Source of the DNA: Actinoplanes ianthinogenes
GTDB lineage: Bacteria > Actinomycetota > Actinomycetes > Mycobacteriales > Micromonosporaceae
Assembly (NCBI RefSeq): GCF_018324205.1
Contig: NZ_AP023356.1
Span: 8,624,501-8,688,500 of the forward strand
DNA length: 64,000 nucleotides
Direction: 5' to 3'
Shown: positions 50,137 through 59,340 of the stretch, in pieces
How the letters are laid out: every line of letters begins with the position of its first letter
Numbering within the stretch: the stretch's first letter is position 1
Notes under the pieces: generated by a model
Database searches by the model: none
What the model saw: only the letters and a program-made list of their open reading frames with translations
What the model was told of the DNA's origin: nothing
Position numbers and translations under genes: made by a program

Positions 50137-53100
50137 ATGGAGAATCGGTCCCCGCCGATCACGCCGACCGCGGGAACATCTATGCGCTTCGATGGTTTCA
50201 TCTCCTACAGCCACGCTGCCGACGGGCGGCTCGCCCCAGCCGTCCAGCGCGGTCTGCATCGATTGGCGAAACCCTGGCACCGTCGCCGTGCGCTGTGGAT
50301 CTTCCGCGATCAGACCGGGCTGGCGGTGACCCCGAAACTGTGGACGTCCATCCAGGAGGCGATGGACGGCTCGAAGTACTTCGTGCTGCTCGCGTCCCCC
50401 GAGGCGGCCGACTCGCCGTGGGTGAACCGGGAGATCGAGCACTGGCTGGCGACCAAGTCGACCGATTGCATCCTGCCGGTGGTGACCGACGGCGAGTGGC
50501 GCTGGGACGCCGAGAACCACGACTTCACCGCGGACTCCACGGCGGTGCCGGAGGCGCTGCGGGGCGTGTTCGCCGAGGAGCCGCTCTATCTGGACCTGCG
50601 GTGGGCCCGCGACGACCTCCAGCTGAACCTGCAGCACATCCGGTTTCGGGACGCGATCGCCCAGCTCGCCGCGCCGATGCACGGGGTGAGCAAGGACGAG
50701 CTGGAGGGCGAGGACGTCCGCCAGCACCGGCGGGCCCGGCGGCTGTCGGCCGTGGCGGTCGCGACGCTGGTGCTGCTGACCCTGGTCGCGTCGCTGACCG
50801 GGGTCGTCGCGGTCCGCAACGCCGAGCGGGCCAACGCCGCCGCGGTGGAGGCCACCCGGCAGGAGGTGGTGGCATCCCAGCAGCGTGACACCGCCGAGCG
50901 GGCCACCGAGGAGTCGCAGCGCCAGCAGGAGAACGCCCGGGTGCAGGAGGGCCGGGCCAAGGCCGCGCAGACCGAGACGCAACGGCAGACCCGGCTGGCC
51001 CGCGACCAGCAGGCCCTGGCCCGGGAGGCGTCCGCGGAGGCGAAACGGGAGCAGGCCAACGCCGAGCGGTACCACGCCAACGCGGAACGCGAGAAGGCCA
51101 ACGCCGAACGCCAGCAGAACCGGGCGACCGCTTCCGCCGAGGAGGCCGAGCGGCAGAAGGCCAACGCCGACCGGCAACTGGCCAACGCCCGGCGGCAGGA
51201 GGAGCTGGCGAGCCAGGCGGAGGCCCGGGCCAAGGAGCAGAAGAAGCTCGCCGACCAGCACCGGGAGCTGGCCCGCCAGGCCGAGCAGGAGCGCAAGCGG
51301 CAGGAGCGGCTGGCGCGGGAGGCCGCGGAGGAGGCCCGCAAGCAGCGGGAGGCGGTCGCGGTGCAGCAGCGCATCGCGATCAGCCGGCGGCTGTTGACCC
51401 GGGCTCGCGCCATGGTCGCCGACGACCCGAAGAAGGCCCTCATGCTCGGGGTGGCCGCCGAGCAGCTGCACCCCGACGCGCAGACCCGGGAGCAGCTCAG
51501 CCACCTGGTCATGGCGACCCACTTCGGCGGGGTCCTCGCGGACGTGACCGGGGTCGCGCCGGTCGCCGGGCACGTGTTCGCCACCAGCGACACCGGCGGG
51601 ACGGTGTCGCTGTGGGACGCGACCGACCTGGCCGCGCCGGTGCGGCTCGCCACGCTGCCCGCCGGCGGGACGACCGCGAAGACGACGGCGGCCGGGCCGG
51701 ATGGTCGTACGCTAGCTGTCTTTGACGGAAAGTCCGGGGCAGAGCTGTGGGACGTCGCGGATCCGGCGCACCCGGTGCGGACCGGATCGCTGACCGACGC
51801 GGCCGGGATCACGGCGGTGAGCATCAGCCCGGACGGGCACACGGTCGCGGCGAGCAACGCTGCCAAGGACACCGTGTTGTGGGACGTCAGCGGGGCTTCG
51901 CCGGTCGCGCTCGCGACCCTGACGGGTGCGTACCCGTTGAAGTTCAGCCCGGACGGGCGGACCGGACTGACCAGCGGAGCCGCGGTCACCGTCTGGAACC
52001 TGACCGATCCGGCCCACCCGGTGCAGGGCAGCACGCTCGCCCTCGCCGACGACGACAAGTTTCCCGACGCCGTCATCGCGTTCAATCCGAAGAAGCCGGT
52101 GGTGGCCGTCGAGAGCGCCTACGACTACGTGCGGATGTGGGACCTGACCGATCCGGCCAAACCGCGGGCGGGACTCTCCGAGCTCTCCGCGACCGGGCAG
52201 GCCCACCTGAGCGCGCTGGCGTTCAGCGGGGACGGCGAGACCCTCGCGCTGGCCGACACCGACGGCGCGACCGCGCTGTGGAGCGTCAAGACGGTGGGCA
52301 CCTGGGTGTACCTGTCGACGCTGCTGACCACGGTGTCGACCACCGACGGTCCGATCCGGTCGCTCGCCTTCAGCGCGGACGGCCGGGCGCTGGCCACCGT
52401 CGGCGGGCGCACGACGGCGACGCTGTGGACCACCAAGGGGCAGTTCGCCCGGGAGGAGCTCGCGGAACTGCCCGGGCCGTTCCCGGCCAACATCGTCGGG
52501 CTTTCCTTCGGTACGGACAGCCGCTCGCTGATCGCCGCGGGCTGGGACGGCAAGGCCGTGCCGTGGAACCTCGCCGAACCGAGCGCCCCGGTCCGCGGTG
52601 AACCGTGGCCGATGCGTGACGGCAAGGTCGAGGACATCACCCTGAGCCGGGACGGCAGCATGCTGGCCGTCACCGGCTCGGACGCGACGGTCACCCTGCT
52701 CGACATGACGAACCCGGCCGGGCCGCGGCCGCTGGCGACCATCAAAGAGCCAGGAGATCTTGTGTACGCGGTGCGCTTCAGTCCCGACGGGCGCACCCTG
52801 GCCATCGGCCGTCGCGACGGCAAGACGACGCTCTGGGACCTGGCCGACCGCCGCCAGCCCGTGCGGACCGCGGAGCTCGCCCTGCAGAAGACGCTGACGT
52901 CCATCGCGTTCACCCCGGACGGGCGGACCATGGCGGTCGCCGAGGGCTACAACGTGTCGCTGTGGGACGTGCGGGACCGGACCGCCCCGGTGCGCCTGGG
53001 GTCGATCCTGCTCAAGAACGTCTACGGCTACTCGGCGAACTCGCTGGCCTTCAGCCCGGACGGGCGGACGCTGGCGGCCGGCACCAACGACTACGCGAAC

Positions 53101-53523
53101 GTCCTGCTGTGGGACGTCGCGGATCCGGCCCAGCCCAGCAAGATCGCTACGTTGAGCGGGCACACCAGCTCGGTGTACTGGGTGTCGTTCAGCCCGGACG
53201 GGCGGACGCTCGCGAGCGCCAGCGGGGACGACGCCATGATTCTGTGGGACATCGCGGACCCGACGACGGCGGTTCCGTACGCGCTGCTCAAGAGCCCTCA
53301 CTTGCAGTCGGTCTATGCGGCGTTCAGCCCGGACGGGCGGATGCTGGCGGCCGGCGGCGTGTTCGGGAACCTGAGCCAGAACGTGACCCTCTGGGATGCG
53401 ACGGTGCCGCGGGAGCTGGCCGCCGATCCGGCGGGGCGGGCCTGTGCGATCAGTGGGCGCGGGCTCACCGCCGAGGAGTGGAACAGCTACATTCCCGAGC
53501 TGCCCCGGCAGGCCACCTGTTGA
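50137..53523 (+). CDS. TIR-TM-coiled-coil-WD40 propeller protein
   Basis: 1128 residues from ATG 50137 (ATG 50182 is equally placed). The TIR domain starts at MRFDGFISYSHAADGRL and carries SPWVNREIEHW, with Glu99 in the position of the NADase catalytic Glu. A TM helix (~203-226), a ~180-residue Glu/Arg/Ala/Gln-rich coiled coil (230-409), and a seven-blade-or-more WD40 propeller (465-1098; repeated FSPDGRTLA, LWDVADP) follow. No peptidase or effector domain besides TIR is present. It lies at the head of three co-directional genes ending at 54285. Confidence 0.92.
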   Translation: MENRSPPITPTAGTSMRFDGFISYSHAADGRLAPAVQRGLHRLAKPWHRRRALWIFRDQTGLAVTPKLWTSIQEAMDGSKYFVLLASPEAADSPWVNREIEHWLATKSTDCILPVVTDGEWRWDAENHDFTADSTAVPEALRGVFAEEPLYLDLRWARDDLQLNLQHIRFRDAIAQLAAPMHGVSKDELEGEDVRQHRRARRLSAVAVATLVLLTLVASLTGVVAVRNAERANAAAVEATRQEVVASQQRDTAERATEESQRQQENARVQEGRAKAAQTETQRQTRLARDQQALAREASAEAKREQANAERYHANAEREKANAERQQNRATASAEEAERQKANADRQLANARRQEELASQAEARAKEQKKLADQHRELARQAEQERKRQERLAREAAEEARKQREAVAVQQRIAISRRLLTRARAMVADDPKKALMLGVAAEQLHPDAQTREQLSHLVMATHFGGVLADVTGVAPVAGHVFATSDTGGTVSLWDATDLAAPVRLATLPAGGTTAKTTAAGPDGRTLAVFDGKSGAELWDVADPAHPVRTGSLTDAAGITAVSISPDGHTVAASNAAKDTVLWDVSGASPVALATLTGAYPLKFSPDGRTGLTSGAAVTVWNLTDPAHPVQGSTLALADDDKFPDAVIAFNPKKPVVAVESAYDYVRMWDLTDPAKPRAGLSELSATGQAHLSALAFSGDGETLALADTDGATALWSVKTVGTWVYLSTLLTTVSTTDGPIRSLAFSADGRALATVGGRTTATLWTTKGQFAREELAELPGPFPANIVGLSFGTDSRSLIAAGWDGKAVPWNLAEPSAPVRGEPWPMRDGKVEDITLSRDGSMLAVTGSDATVTLLDMTNPAGPRPLATIKEPGDLVYAVRFSPDGRTLAIGRRDGKTTLWDLADRRQPVRTAELALQKTLTSIAFTPDGRTMAVAEGYNVSLWDVRDRTAPVRLGSILLKNVYGYSANSLAFSPDGRTLAAGTNDYANVLLWDVADPAQPSKIATLSGHTSSVYWVSFSPDGRTLASASGDDAMILWDIADPTTAVPYALLKSPHLQSVYAAFSPDGRMLAAGGVFGNLSQNVTLWDATVPRELAADPAGRACAISGRGLTAEEWNSYIPELPRQATC

Positions 53524-53579
53524 CGGCCGATGCCCCTGGCGAACTTGAAGAATGCGCTGGCTGCGGTCATGATCTTGGC

Positions 53580-53831
53580 ATGAGTACCGGTGTCGCGAAG
53601 TCTCCGTGGAAGGGCGCGTTGCTCGCCCTCGCCGGGATCGCCGTGGTGAGCGCCATTGCGGTGGTCCGCGAGTGGAGCCTCGCGTCCTGGCTCATGGCGG
53701 TGTGCGGTTCCGTCGCGATGGGCGTCGTGTCCGCGCTCTCGCAGCACTCCGAGAATCGGCGGCTCGATCTCGCCGCCGAACAGGCCCGGGAGATGGACAG
53801 CGGCGCGGAGATCGAGCCGGCCCCGCGGTAA
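53580..53831 (+). CDS. Two-TM small protein
   Basis: 83 residues from ATG 53580. Two TM segments (GALLALAGIAVVSAIAVV, WLMAVCGSVAMGVVSALS) form a hairpin followed by a charged C-terminal tail (HSENRRLDLAAEQAREMDSG). It lies 56 nt downstream of the TIR-WD40 gene on the same strand. No family recognised. The frame stays open upstream but inside the TIR-WD40 gene it is a shadow. Confidence 0.6.
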   Translation: MSTGVAKSPWKGALLALAGIAVVSAIAVVREWSLASWLMAVCGSVAMGVVSALSQHSENRRLDLAAEQAREMDSGAEIEPAPR

Positions 53832-53856
53832 TCCGGCCCCTGCCCGGGGAAACGAT

Positions 53857-54285
53857 GTGCACCATGGTGCTGTGCTCCATGTTCTCCGGCCGCCGCTGTG
53901 GCAGCGCATGCTGCTGCCGGCCGGGCTGGGCACCCTGTCGGCGGTGCTGATCGCGGTCGGCGTGCGGCGTGGTGGCTGGGCGCTGCCGTTGTCGCTGGTG
54001 GCCGTGGCCGCGGCGCTGGTGGGCGCGGCACGTGGCTGGGTGCTGCGGATCGAGGCCGGCCCGCAGCGGTTGGTGCTGGTCAACTGGCTTCGTGTGGTGG
54101 CTGTGCGGTGGGCCGAGGTCGCTCGCTGCGGATGCGACGACGACGGTGTGTGGGTGCGACGGGTCGATGGCAGCGAGGTGCGTGCGTCGGCGTTCCAGCA
54201 CGGCAGCCGGGCCCTCCGGTTCGCCCGGAAACCCGCCGTGGCCGCCGCGGCGGAACTGGAGAGGATCCGCAGAAGGCGGCGGTAA
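53857..54285 (+). CDS. Two-TM PH-domain-like protein
   Basis: 142 residues from GTG 53857 (GGGGAAA 4 nt upstream). Two TM helices (LLPAGLGTLSAVLIAVGV, ALPLSLVAVAAALVGAARG) are followed by a beta-rich domain with WVLRIEAGPQRLVLVNWLRV, WAEVARCGCDDDGVWVRRVD and a final Arg/Lys helix, compatible with a bacterial PH domain as in DUF2581-like proteins. It lies 25 nt after the two-TM gene. Function unknown; convergent with the methyltransferase. Confidence 0.6.
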   Translation: MHHGAVLHVLRPPLWQRMLLPAGLGTLSAVLIAVGVRRGGWALPLSLVAVAAALVGAARGWVLRIEAGPQRLVLVNWLRVVAVRWAEVARCGCDDDGVWVRRVDGSEVRASAFQHGSRALRFARKPAVAAAAELERIRRRRR

Positions 54286-54293
54286 GGCCCCGG

Positions 54294-54932
54294 CTATCGG
54301 CGGCGGGCCAGGAGCTGCAGTGCCGCCGCCCGGTTGCCGTTCATCGTCGGCACCTCCAGGTGGCGTTCGGCCGTGATGTCGAAGTCGGCCAGGAGGCGGC
54401 GCAGGTACTCGGCGTCGTGGTGCCGGCAGACCGCGCCGTCGCCGGTGGTGAAGACGCCGTACGGGGAGCGCCCGGCATACCGGCGCCGGCTGCGCTCGTC
54501 GGCTTGCAGCAGCAGGTCACTGACATGGAGCAGCCCACCGGGCGCCAGCAACCGGTGCGTCTCCGCGACGAGCGCACGCTGATCCGCGTCACCCGGAACG
54601 CAGGTCAGCACGGCGAAGAGCACGATCACGTCGAAGCTCGCCGCCGGGTGGTCCACGACCGGCGGTGACGTGATGAGCTCGAAGCTCAGATCCGGCCTGG
54701 CCCGGCCGCCGCGGGCGATCAGGGCGGCGGAGACGTCGGCACCGGTGACCGTGCCGAAGCCGAGATCGCTCAGCTCCGCCATGACCCGCCCGTAGCCGCA
54801 TCCGTAGTCGAGAATCCGCGCGGCCCGATCGACCCCGGCCAGCCACTCCGCGTGCACGGGATGCGTGAAGTCCTTCGTCGCCCCGGTGGTTTCCCAGTAG
54901 CGCCGCCCAGATTCAAGAGCATCCATGCGCAT
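54294..54932 (-). CDS. SAM-dependent methyltransferase (class I)
   Basis: 212 residues from ATG 54932 (ATG 54926 possible). Motif I is ARILDYGCGYGRVMAEL, motif II contains FDVIVLFAVLTCVPGD, and the post-II region is LLAPGGLLHVSDLLLQ. The Rossmann-like SAM fold is complete. Substrate unknown. It ends 9 nt from the convergent PH-domain gene. Confidence 0.9.
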   Translation of the reverse strand: MRMDALESGRRYWETTGATKDFTHPVHAEWLAGVDRAARILDYGCGYGRVMAELSDLGFGTVTGADVSAALIARGGRARPDLSFELITSPPVVDHPAASFDVIVLFAVLTCVPGDADQRALVAETHRLLAPGGLLHVSDLLLQADERSRRRYAGRSPYGVFTTGDGAVCRHHDAEYLRRLLADFDITAERHLEVPTMNGNRAAALQLLARRR

Positions 54933-55530
54933 CCACTCTAGCGGCGGCCCCCGCCGGAATCGTCATGATCGTCGCCAGGAAATCTGGCGCGACACGGCTA
55001 GATTTTCTCCGTAGAGCTGTGTAAGGTAGCTTCCGTTGACGACAGAGATCTGTGGAAGACGCTGACGTGAGAAGCCGAGCGTCAAGCAGGGCCCGGAAGT
55101 TCTCGTGGCTCGCTCGGCCACTGCGGCGGATCCGATTCCGCCGCGCGCAACACGGCAAGTGCACGACAAGACCTTGACGTAATTCCAGGTCAGGGCACCG
55201 CAGGTGGGGCCGGTGCAGGTTGACGGCGCCGCTTGATGCAGGAAATCCGTCGCACGTGTGCGGGGCCATGAAGTCGCGTGGGGCTCCGACACCGGCGGAG
55301 AGCACCACAGGAAGTGAAAATAGAGGAAAGGGAGGGTTTGACGCCGTTGGATCGCCCGCCGTCAGGACGTAGTGCCAGTTCTGGGGCGGACACCGTGGTC
55401 ACACCGAATGAGAGGTGGTCTCCGGTCACGCTTACGCGATCCTCGCACCTGCTGTCGCTGATAGCGGCACGGTGTGGAAACGAGAACCCGACGAACCTGT
55501 CGGTAGATGGTGTATTCAACCCGTAATCCC
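54933..55530. other. ~600-nt gene-free interval upstream of a terminator
   Basis: No convincing frame on either strand; the longest frames are low-complexity shadows and a 34-residue MKSRGAPTPAESTTG frame lacks a signal. The interval is AT-richer than average, holds a TTGACG at ~55020-55180 and a strong purine tract (GAGGAAAGGGAGGG near 55325), and ends in a strong hairpin. A non-coding transcript is possible. Confidence 0.45.
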
Positions 55531-55559
55531 GGGCCCCGGCGCGTTCTGCGCCGGGGCCC
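55531..55559 (+). terminator. GC-rich hairpin before the MerR-like gene
   Basis: Perfect 12-bp stem GGGCCCCGGCGC / GCGCCGGGGCCC with a 5-nt loop, followed by TCGTT. It ends 22 nt before the MerR-like ATG, so it terminates a transcript from the left or folds in the leader. Confidence 0.6.
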
Positions 55560-55580
55560 TCGTTCATGACGAGGACGTGC

Positions 55581-55901
55581 ATGGCCCCATCCGAAGACAT
55601 GCTCAACGACGACGACTATCCGGCCTACACCATGGGCCGTGCCGCCGAGATCGTGGGCGCCTCGCAGGACTTCCTGCGCCGCCTCGACGAGGCGAAACTG
55701 TTCGTTCCGTTCCGCTCCGCCGGCGGACACCGCCGCTACTCCCGCTACCAACTGCGCCTGGCCGTACGAGCCCGCGAGATGGTCGACCAGGGCACCGCTC
55801 TCGAAGCCGCCTGCCGGATCATCGTCCTCGAGGACCAACTCGAGGAAGCACTCCAGCGCAACCGCGAGCACCAGAGCCGGCAGCAGGCCGACACCACCTG
55901 A
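55581..55901 (+). CDS. MerR-like (HspR-type) transcriptional regulator
   Basis: 106 residues from ATG 55581 (GAGG 7 nt upstream; ATG 55566 is also in frame). The winged HTH contains MGRAAEIVGASQDFLRRLDE, and GGHRRYSRYQLRLAVRAREM is the HRRY-S/T motif of MerR proteins. A dimerisation coiled coil (LEDQLEEALQRNREHQSRQQ) closes it. There is no effector domain, so it resembles HspR-like short MerR regulators. Confidence 0.9.
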   Translation: MAPSEDMLNDDDYPAYTMGRAAEIVGASQDFLRRLDEAKLFVPFRSAGGHRRYSRYQLRLAVRAREMVDQGTALEAACRIIVLEDQLEEALQRNREHQSRQQADTT

Positions 55902-55951
55902 CACCCCCTCCGCATCGCACGGTCCTTCTCCAGCACGAGAGGGGCCGTTCG

Positions 55952-56206
55952 TCATTCATGCCGATGCCGCGCCGGCGGGTCCGGCTGTGATGCGTGATCG
56001 AGTCGGTCGGCCCGCCGGTCGATGTCGTGCGCCTGGGCGGTGACCTGGTGGCCGAGAGTGTGCAGCCGGGCGCTCGTGCCGGGGTTCGGGGCCTCTTCGG
56101 CGCTGCGGTGCAGGATGGACTCGGCCACCTCCAGCTGCTCGGCCGTGTGGTGCATGGCCGCAGCGGTGCGCTCCGCGGGCGACGTTTCCTTCTTCGATGT
56201 CACCAC
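55952..56206 (-). CDS. Small helical protein of unknown function
   Basis: 84 residues from GTG 56206. The sequence is polar and helical (TAAAMHHTAEQLEVAESILH, TLGHQVTAQAHDIDRRADRL), ending in a His/Pro-rich tail. No TM or signal peptide. It is convergent with the MerR-like gene and divergent from the SARP. Similar small helical proteins are common in actinomycetes; no named family recognised. Confidence 0.6.
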   Translation of the reverse strand: MVTSKKETSPAERTAAAMHHTAEQLEVAESILHRSAEEAPNPGTSARLHTLGHQVTAQAHDIDRRADRLDHASQPDPPARHRHE

Positions 56207-56260
56207 CGCGATCTACCCGGCCTGCCGGGTCGCTATGCGGGAGTTTGTCACCGCTGTTGC

Positions 56261-56320
56261 GGGACGGATCGCTCGCCCGATTCCCCCGTATGTTTCGCAA
56301 TCGGGTGAGCGATCCGTCCC
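56261..56320. repeat. Long inverted repeat in the SARP leader region
   Basis: Arms GGGACGGATCGCTCGCCCGA... (56261-56282) and its complement (56299-56320), 22 bp with a single C/T mismatch, around a 16-nt loop. The flanking GTTGC/GCAAC extends the dyad. No T-run. Confidence 0.8.
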
Positions 56321-56433
56321 CTCGCAACGGCCTCCCATGCTCGCCGCTGGACCTTGTGCGAAGCATGGGAGACTTCAGCGGTCCTGGTGAATTTCTTGAA
56401 TCCCCTGGTCGGGGGCGGTCCTATGGAGGTCAG

Positions 56434-59340
56434 GTGACGGCGGAGTTCGGGGTGCTCGGGACGGTGGAGGCCCGGATCGACGGGCGGAGCGCTGACCTGG
56501 GGCACGCCCGGCAGCGGTGCGTGCTCGGCGTGCTGCTGGTGGAGGCGGGCCGTCCGGTCACCGTGGACCAGCTGATCGACCGGGTGTGGGGCGCGCACGT
56601 GCCGCAGCGAGCCGCGGGCGCCCTCTACAGCTACCTGTCCCGGCTGCGGCGCGCGGTCGCTGCCGCGCCCGGGGTGGAGATCCGCCGGGATCCGGGTGGC
56701 TACCTGCTCACCGTGGATCCGCAGGCGGTCGACCTGCACCGGTTCCGCGATCTGATGACCTCGGCCCGCGCCGCGGAGTCGGACCGGGTGGCCGCCGACC
56801 TGATCACTGAGGCGCTGGGCCTGTGGCGGGCCGAGCCGTTCGCCGGCCTGGACACGCCGTGGCTGGGCGCGATGCGGCGCACCCTGCTCGCTGAGCGGTT
56901 CGCCGCCGAGCTGGACCGCAACGACGTGCTGCTGCGGCTGGGCCGGCACGGCGAGCTGCTGCCGGCGCTGTCCGCCGCCGTCGCCGAGCATCCCCTGGAC
57001 GAGCGGCTGGCCGGTCAGGCGATGCTGGCGCTGTACCGGTGTGGGCGGCAGGCCGACGCGGACGAGCAGTACCGGCGGATCCGGCGCAGCCTCGCCGACG
57101 AGCTGGGCAGCGATCCGGGTGTCGCCCTCCGGGCTTTGCACGAGCAGATCCTCGTCGCCTCCCCCTCGCTGGACGTGGCTGTCGCCGGTGGGCCGCCGGC
57201 CACGGCGACGCTGGTTCCGGCACAGTTGCCGGCCGACGTGCGGGCGTTCACCGGGCGTACCGGGGAGCTTGCCGCCCTGGACCGGCTGCTGGTGGCGCCG
57301 GGCGGGGACGAGCCGCCGCTGACCGTGGTGCTGCTGTCCGGCACGGCCGGGGTCGGCAAGTCGGCGCTGGCCATCCGGTGGGGGCACCGGGTCCGGGACT
57401 CGTTCCCCGACGGGCAGCTCTACGTGAACCTGCGCGGTTACGACGCCGAGCAGCCGGTGGCGGTGGCGGATGCGCTGGCCGGGTTCCTCACCGCTCTCGG
57501 GGTGCGCGGACCGGAGATCCCGCCCGGCACCGACGAGCGGGCCGGACGGTACCGGTCCGAGCTGACCGGGCGGCGGATGCTGGTGCTGCTGGACAACGCG
57601 TCCTCGGTGGAGCAGGTGCGGCCGTTGCTGCCCGGCACCGGCTCGTGTCTGGTTCTGGTCACCAGCCGGGACTCGCTGCCCGGGATGGTGGCGGTGCACG
57701 GCGCCGAGCGGGTCAACCTCGATCTGCTGCCGCTGCCGGACGCGCTCGCTCTGCTGCGCAAGCTGATCGGCGTACGGGTGGACGCGGAACCGGCCGCCGC
57801 CGAGGCGCTGGCCGCGGCGTGCGCCCGGCTGCCACTGGCCCTGCGGATCGCCGCCGAACTGGCCGCCGAACGGGCCGACGTGCCGCTCGCCGAACTCGTC
57901 GCCGAGCTGGGTGATTACCGGGGACGGCTGGACCTGCTGGACGCGGGCGGGGATCCGCGGGCCGAGGTGCGGGCGGTGTTCTCCTGGTCGTACCAAAATC
58001 TGCCGGCCGCGGCGGCTCGGGTGTTCCGGCTGCTCGGGCTGCATCCGGGGGAGTCGGCGGACGTCGGCGCGGTGGCGGCGCTGACCGGGACGGCGCCGGG
58101 TGAGGCGCGCAGGTTGCTGGGCGTGCTGACCCGGGCGAGCCTGGTCCAGGCCGGGCGGGGCGGGCGGTACGGCATGCATGACCTGCTGCGGGCGTACGCG
58201 GCGGAGCTCGCCGTCGGGCAGGAGCCGGAGGTGGAGCGCCGGGCCGCACTGGACCGGCTGTTCGACCACTGTCTCGCCGCGGCCGGCGATCCGGACTCCG
58301 CTCGGGACTGGATCGAGGCCGAGCGGTCCAACCTGGCCGCGATCTGTGTGTACGGTGCGGCGCACGGCTGGTACCGGCACACCGTCGAGCTGGCCGATTC
58401 CCTGTTCCACCACCTCGACGCGGGCGGACCGGTGGCCGAGGCGGTCACCGTCACCGCGGCCGCGGTGAGCGCCGCGTCGGCCACCGGGGATCGTGCGGCG
58501 CAGGCTCGGTCACTGTCGCAGCTGGGCCGGCTGCACCGCAGGCAGGGCCGCCTGCACGAGGCCGCGGCCACCTATCGGCGGGCGCTTGATCTGTACGCTC
58601 AGCTCTCCTCGCCCGCGGCTTCCGCGCTGGTGGTGCGAAACCTGGGCAGCGTTTACTGGCGGCTCGGCGACTACCGGGAGGCCGCTTCTCATTATCGCCA
58701 GGCCTGGGAGCTGTACACCGACGCTGGCGACAAAGCCGGGCAGGCCGACGCTCTGGTCAGGCTGGGGCTGGTCGACGGGCGGCTGGGCGACCAGGTTCGG
58801 GCGGCGGAGCGGTTCGGGTCGGCTCTGGAGCTGTACGCCGGGCTGGGCGACCGGTTCAGCGAGGCGTACGTGCTGTCGCTGCTCGCCCGGCTGCCGCAGC
58901 ACCCGGCCGGGCTCGACCGGGCCGCCGCCGAGCTGGAGCGGAGCCTCGGCGCGGTCCGGCGTGCCGGGGACCGGACCGCGGAGGCGTACGCGCTGACCGA
59001 CTTGGCCGCCGTCCAGGCCCGGCAGGGACGGCTCGGCGAGGCGGCCGCTCAGCTGCGCCGTGCGCTCGTGCTGCACCAGCGGATCGGGGACCGGGCCAGC
59101 GAGGCGGAGGCGCTCAACGACCTCGGCCAGGTGCTCTGCGCGGCCGGGGAGGCGGCCGAGGCCCGGGTGCGGCACGGGCAGGCGCTGGAGCTGGCCGAGG
59201 AGATCGGCGACCGGTACGAGACGGCCCGCGCCCACGACGGGCTCGCGGCGGCGTCGCGGGCCGCCGGAGACCTCGCCGGGGCGCGGCCGCACGTGGAGCA
59301 GGCCCGGCGGATCTATGCGGACTTGCGGGTGCACCAGTAG
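56434..59340 (+). CDS. AfsR/SARP-type regulator: BTAD, NB-ARC, TPR
   Basis: 968 residues from GTG 56434 (GGAGGT upstream); the open frame to 56197 crosses the hairpin and is rejected. The OmpR-like winged helix is EARIDGRSADLGHARQRCVL and QLIDRVWGAHVPQ with YSYLSRLRRA. BTAD follows (LDRNDVLLRLGRHGELLPAL), then NB-ARC (SGTAGVGKSALA near residue 302; LVLVTSRDSL; LPLALRIAAE), then a TPR array (~690-960, RLGDYREAASHYRQAWELYT). SARPs activate secondary-metabolite or pathway genes by binding direct repeats; here no biosynthetic cluster is visible in the window. Confidence 0.95.
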   Translation: MTAEFGVLGTVEARIDGRSADLGHARQRCVLGVLLVEAGRPVTVDQLIDRVWGAHVPQRAAGALYSYLSRLRRAVAAAPGVEIRRDPGGYLLTVDPQAVDLHRFRDLMTSARAAESDRVAADLITEALGLWRAEPFAGLDTPWLGAMRRTLLAERFAAELDRNDVLLRLGRHGELLPALSAAVAEHPLDERLAGQAMLALYRCGRQADADEQYRRIRRSLADELGSDPGVALRALHEQILVASPSLDVAVAGGPPATATLVPAQLPADVRAFTGRTGELAALDRLLVAPGGDEPPLTVVLLSGTAGVGKSALAIRWGHRVRDSFPDGQLYVNLRGYDAEQPVAVADALAGFLTALGVRGPEIPPGTDERAGRYRSELTGRRMLVLLDNASSVEQVRPLLPGTGSCLVLVTSRDSLPGMVAVHGAERVNLDLLPLPDALALLRKLIGVRVDAEPAAAEALAAACARLPLALRIAAELAAERADVPLAELVAELGDYRGRLDLLDAGGDPRAEVRAVFSWSYQNLPAAAARVFRLLGLHPGESADVGAVAALTGTAPGEARRLLGVLTRASLVQAGRGGRYGMHDLLRAYAAELAVGQEPEVERRAALDRLFDHCLAAAGDPDSARDWIEAERSNLAAICVYGAAHGWYRHTVELADSLFHHLDAGGPVAEAVTVTAAAVSAASATGDRAAQARSLSQLGRLHRRQGRLHEAAATYRRALDLYAQLSSPAASALVVRNLGSVYWRLGDYREAASHYRQAWELYTDAGDKAGQADALVRLGLVDGRLGDQVRAAERFGSALELYAGLGDRFSEAYVLSLLARLPQHPAGLDRAAAELERSLGAVRRAGDRTAEAYALTDLAAVQARQGRLGEAAAQLRRALVLHQRIGDRASEAEALNDLGQVLCAAGEAAEARVRHGQALELAEEIGDRYETARAHDGLAAASRAAGDLAGARPHVEQARRIYADLRVHQ

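Noticed and set aside
56434..59340. SARP as regulator of a nearby secondary-metabolite cluster
   Set aside because: No PKS, NRPS, terpene or RiPP core gene is found in the window.
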